Assembly (NCBI GenBank): GCA_003567955.1
Contig: PWYF01000025.1
Span: forward strand, 1-34,717
Direction of reading: 5' to 3'
DNA from: Thiotrichales bacterium
Lineage (GTDB): Bacteria; Pseudomonadota; Gammaproteobacteria; UBA5335; SLRW01
DNA: 34,717 bases
A program made the translations under genes and the position numbers. Below are positions 33,275 through 34,717 of the stretch, one piece after another. The notes beneath the pieces are model-generated. The model had not been told where the DNA came from and did no database searches. It worked only from the letters and a program-made list of their open reading frames with translations. How positions within the stretch are numbered: position 1 is the first letter of the stretch; each line of letters opens with the position of its first letter.

Positions 33275-34492
33275 ATGCTCTGGAAGACGCTGGAACGCCG
33301 CATTCGTCAGGGCACATTGACGATACATTTCCCCGATGGCACCCGGCGCGTGCTGGGGTCCGGGGAGCCGGATGTGCATATCCGCATGCGCCGTAACGAT
33401 ACCCTGCGCCGCATCCTGCTTTATCCCCCGATGAACCTCGGCACCACCTATATGGATGGTGGTTGGGATCCCGAGGGCCATGACCTGAGGCCTTTCTTCC
33501 GGCTGATCATGCTGAACCTGGGCGTCGGCCCGCGGTCCCCGGCCGTGCGCAAACTGATCGCAGTGGTCCGCCGCATCGCAGAAATCAACTGGCCCTGGCG
33601 CAGCCTGCGTAATGTCAGTCATCACTATGATCTTGACCGACGCCTGTTCCGGAAATTCCTTGACAGTGATATGCAATACTCCTGTGCCTACTTCAGGCAG
33701 CCGGACGATTCCCTGGAGCAGGCCCAGACGACCAAGCGCGAGCACATCGCCCGCAAGCTGCTACTCAGCCCCGGCGCCCGGGTGCTGGATATCGGCTGTG
33801 GTTGGGGTGGCCTGGCCCTGCACCTGGCGGAACATCACGGCGCCCGGGTGACCGGCCTGACCCTGTCCCGGGAACAACTGGACCTGGCCCGCGAACGGGC
33901 GCGCGAGCGGGGTCTGGAAGACCGTGTGGAATTCCGGCTGCAGGATTACCGCCAGCATGAAGATGAATATGACGCCATTGTCAGCGTCGGTATGTTTGAA
34001 CACGTGGGCCGGCCCCAGTATCAGCAGTTTTTTGACCAGGTCGCGGCCCTGCTCAAATCCGACGGCACCGCCCTGCTTCACACCATTGGCCGCACCGGCC
34101 CGCCCACGGCCACCAATCCGTGGATTGCCCGGCATATTTTCCCCGGCGGCTATATCCCGGCCCTGTCGGAAGTCAGTAAGCGCATGGAGCGTAGCACCCT
34201 CAAACTCGCTGACCTGGAAGTGCTGCGATTACATTATGCCAACACCCTGGCGCACTGGAATGAGCGCTTCCAGCAATCACGAGGGGAGTTTGCCACGGCG
34301 CTGGGCGAGGAATTCTGTCGTATGTGGGAGTTTTATCTGCAGCTATCCGAGTCAGCTTTTCGCTGGAGTGATCTGGTGGTATTCCAGTTCCAGCTCAGCC
34401 ACCGTAACAACTCCGTGCCACTGACCCGTGATTACCTCTATCACGACAGCAACACAGCGAATGCCGGTGAAGCACGGGTGGTTTCAGCCTGA
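33275..34492 (+). CDS. Cyclopropane-fatty-acyl-phospholipid synthase family methyltransferase
   Basis: A 405-residue SAM-dependent enzyme of the CFA synthase family, which adds a methylene bridge (or in some members a methyl group) to unsaturated chains of membrane phospholipids. The SAM-binding motif I VLDIGCGWGGLALHLAE lies around residues 170-186. VSVGMFEHVGRPQYQQFF marks the family, and YSCAYFRQPDDSLEQAQ contains the conserved cysteine. The N-terminal lipid-binding domain and C-terminal helix are present, and length is near E. coli Cfa. The ATG follows GGAGCGAGGGC. Its last nine bases overlap the end of the convergent metallopeptidase gene. Membrane adaptation to salt or stationary phase is a known role of Cfa enzymes; its use here is inferred. 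Confidence 0.92.
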   Translation: MLWKTLERRIRQGTLTIHFPDGTRRVLGSGEPDVHIRMRRNDTLRRILLYPPMNLGTTYMDGGWDPEGHDLRPFFRLIMLNLGVGPRSPAVRKLIAVVRRIAEINWPWRSLRNVSHHYDLDRRLFRKFLDSDMQYSCAYFRQPDDSLEQAQTTKREHIARKLLLSPGARVLDIGCGWGGLALHLAEHHGARVTGLTLSREQLDLARERARERGLEDRVEFRLQDYRQHEDEYDAIVSVGMFEHVGRPQYQQFFDQVAALLKSDGTALLHTIGRTGPPTATNPWIARHIFPGGYIPALSEVSKRMERSTLKLADLEVLRLHYANTLAHWNERFQQSRGEFATALGEEFCRMWEFYLQLSESAFRWSDLVVFQFQLSHRNNSVPLTRDYLYHDSNTANAGEARVVSA

Positions 34493-34717
34493 GCGGGGCT
34501 GACGCAGGCATTCCACCCAGGCCGGGACCAGTGGCCCCGCCCGGCGCAGTTCCCGATCCAGCGCCGAGGCACCGGGCAACAGGGCTTCCAGTTTGTTCCA
34601 GAAACGTGGCGAGTGGTTGCGATGCAGCAGATGGCAAAGCTCGTGCATCAGCACATAACGACACAGGTGTGGTGGCAGGAAAAGCAGGCGGTAGTTAAGA
34701 CTGATCGTGCCGCGTGG
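34484..34717 (-). CDS. YgjP-type zinc metallopeptidase (DUF45), C-terminal part
   Basis: The gene enters from the right edge; 77 C-terminal residues are visible. They contain GTISLNYRLLFLPPHL, the zinc-binding HELCHLLHRNHSP (HExxH-like, with third His in NHS), and RFWNKLEALLP. This matches the conserved end of YgjP/DUF45 metal-dependent hydrolases, of unknown substrate. The stop overlaps the CFA gene by nine bases in convergent orientation. The start and the N-terminal two thirds are outside the window. Confidence 0.85.
   Translation of the reverse strand, partial: PRGTISLNYRLLFLPPHLCRYVLMHELCHLLHRNHSPRFWNKLEALLPGASALDRELRRAGPLVPAWVECLRQPRSG

Overview
The window looks like chromosome from a GC-rich, halophilic or halotolerant, aerobic gammaproteobacterium. 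The evidence is a complete ectoine/hydroxyectoine operon, a bacterial voltage-gated sodium channel, a fatty-acid beta-oxidation set wired to the respiratory chain through ETF and ETF:quinone oxidoreductase, and a TonB-dependent outer-membrane receptor. The closest lineage cannot be fixed from the sequence alone; a Chromatiales/Ectothiorhodospiraceae-like or related halophilic group is a guess. No transposase, integrase, phage gene, rRNA or CRISPR array was found.

Layout. (1) 1-1121, minus strand: the first codons of a DUF2784-like membrane protein and a NaChBac-type channel. (2) 1319-4702, plus strand: ectA, ectB, ectC, a strong terminator, then ectD. Together they turn aspartate semialdehyde, via diaminobutyrate, into ectoine and 5-hydroxyectoine. 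(3) 4705-5685, minus: a quinone-oxidoreductase-like enzyme with a palindrome over its ribosome binding site. (4) 6063-16190, minus: a fatty-acid oxidation block transcribed in the order PanE-like reductase, FadB-like multifunctional enzyme, thiolase, acyl-CoA dehydrogenase, ETF-QO, etfB, etfA, small biotin-carrier protein. (5) 16309-17055, plus: a DUF1499 membrane protein. (6) 17546-23072, minus: uvrB, TonB receptor, UDP-glucose dehydrogenase. (7) 23138-26768, plus: aspartate aminotransferase, tRNA-Asn, neutral-ceramidase-like protein. (8) 26802-28205, minus: a DUF4139 lipoprotein, divergent from (9) 28326-34492, plus: MBL hydrolase, tiny membrane protein, Slt-type lytic transglycosylase, an AGPS-like FAD oxidase and a CFA-synthase-like methyltransferase. 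(10) 34484-34717, minus: the C-terminal end of a YgjP-type metallopeptidase.

The genes are mostly conventional; the unusual material lies between them. Two copies of one structured element (5742-6011 and 24319-24494) share a nearly invariant 65-nt core and terminal inverted repeats. Their stem arms differ in sequence yet are perfectly self-complementary within each copy, a compensatory-change pattern. A second family at 17047-17550 forms two back-to-back nested palindromic modules bounded by octamer arrays. More generally, four intergenic loci carry short tandem units of 7, 8 or 9 bp arranged as inverted pairs around a core, with a different unit at each locus. Three protein stop codons lie inside these repeats. 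I do not recognise either family as a named element, and all functional readings of them are inference.
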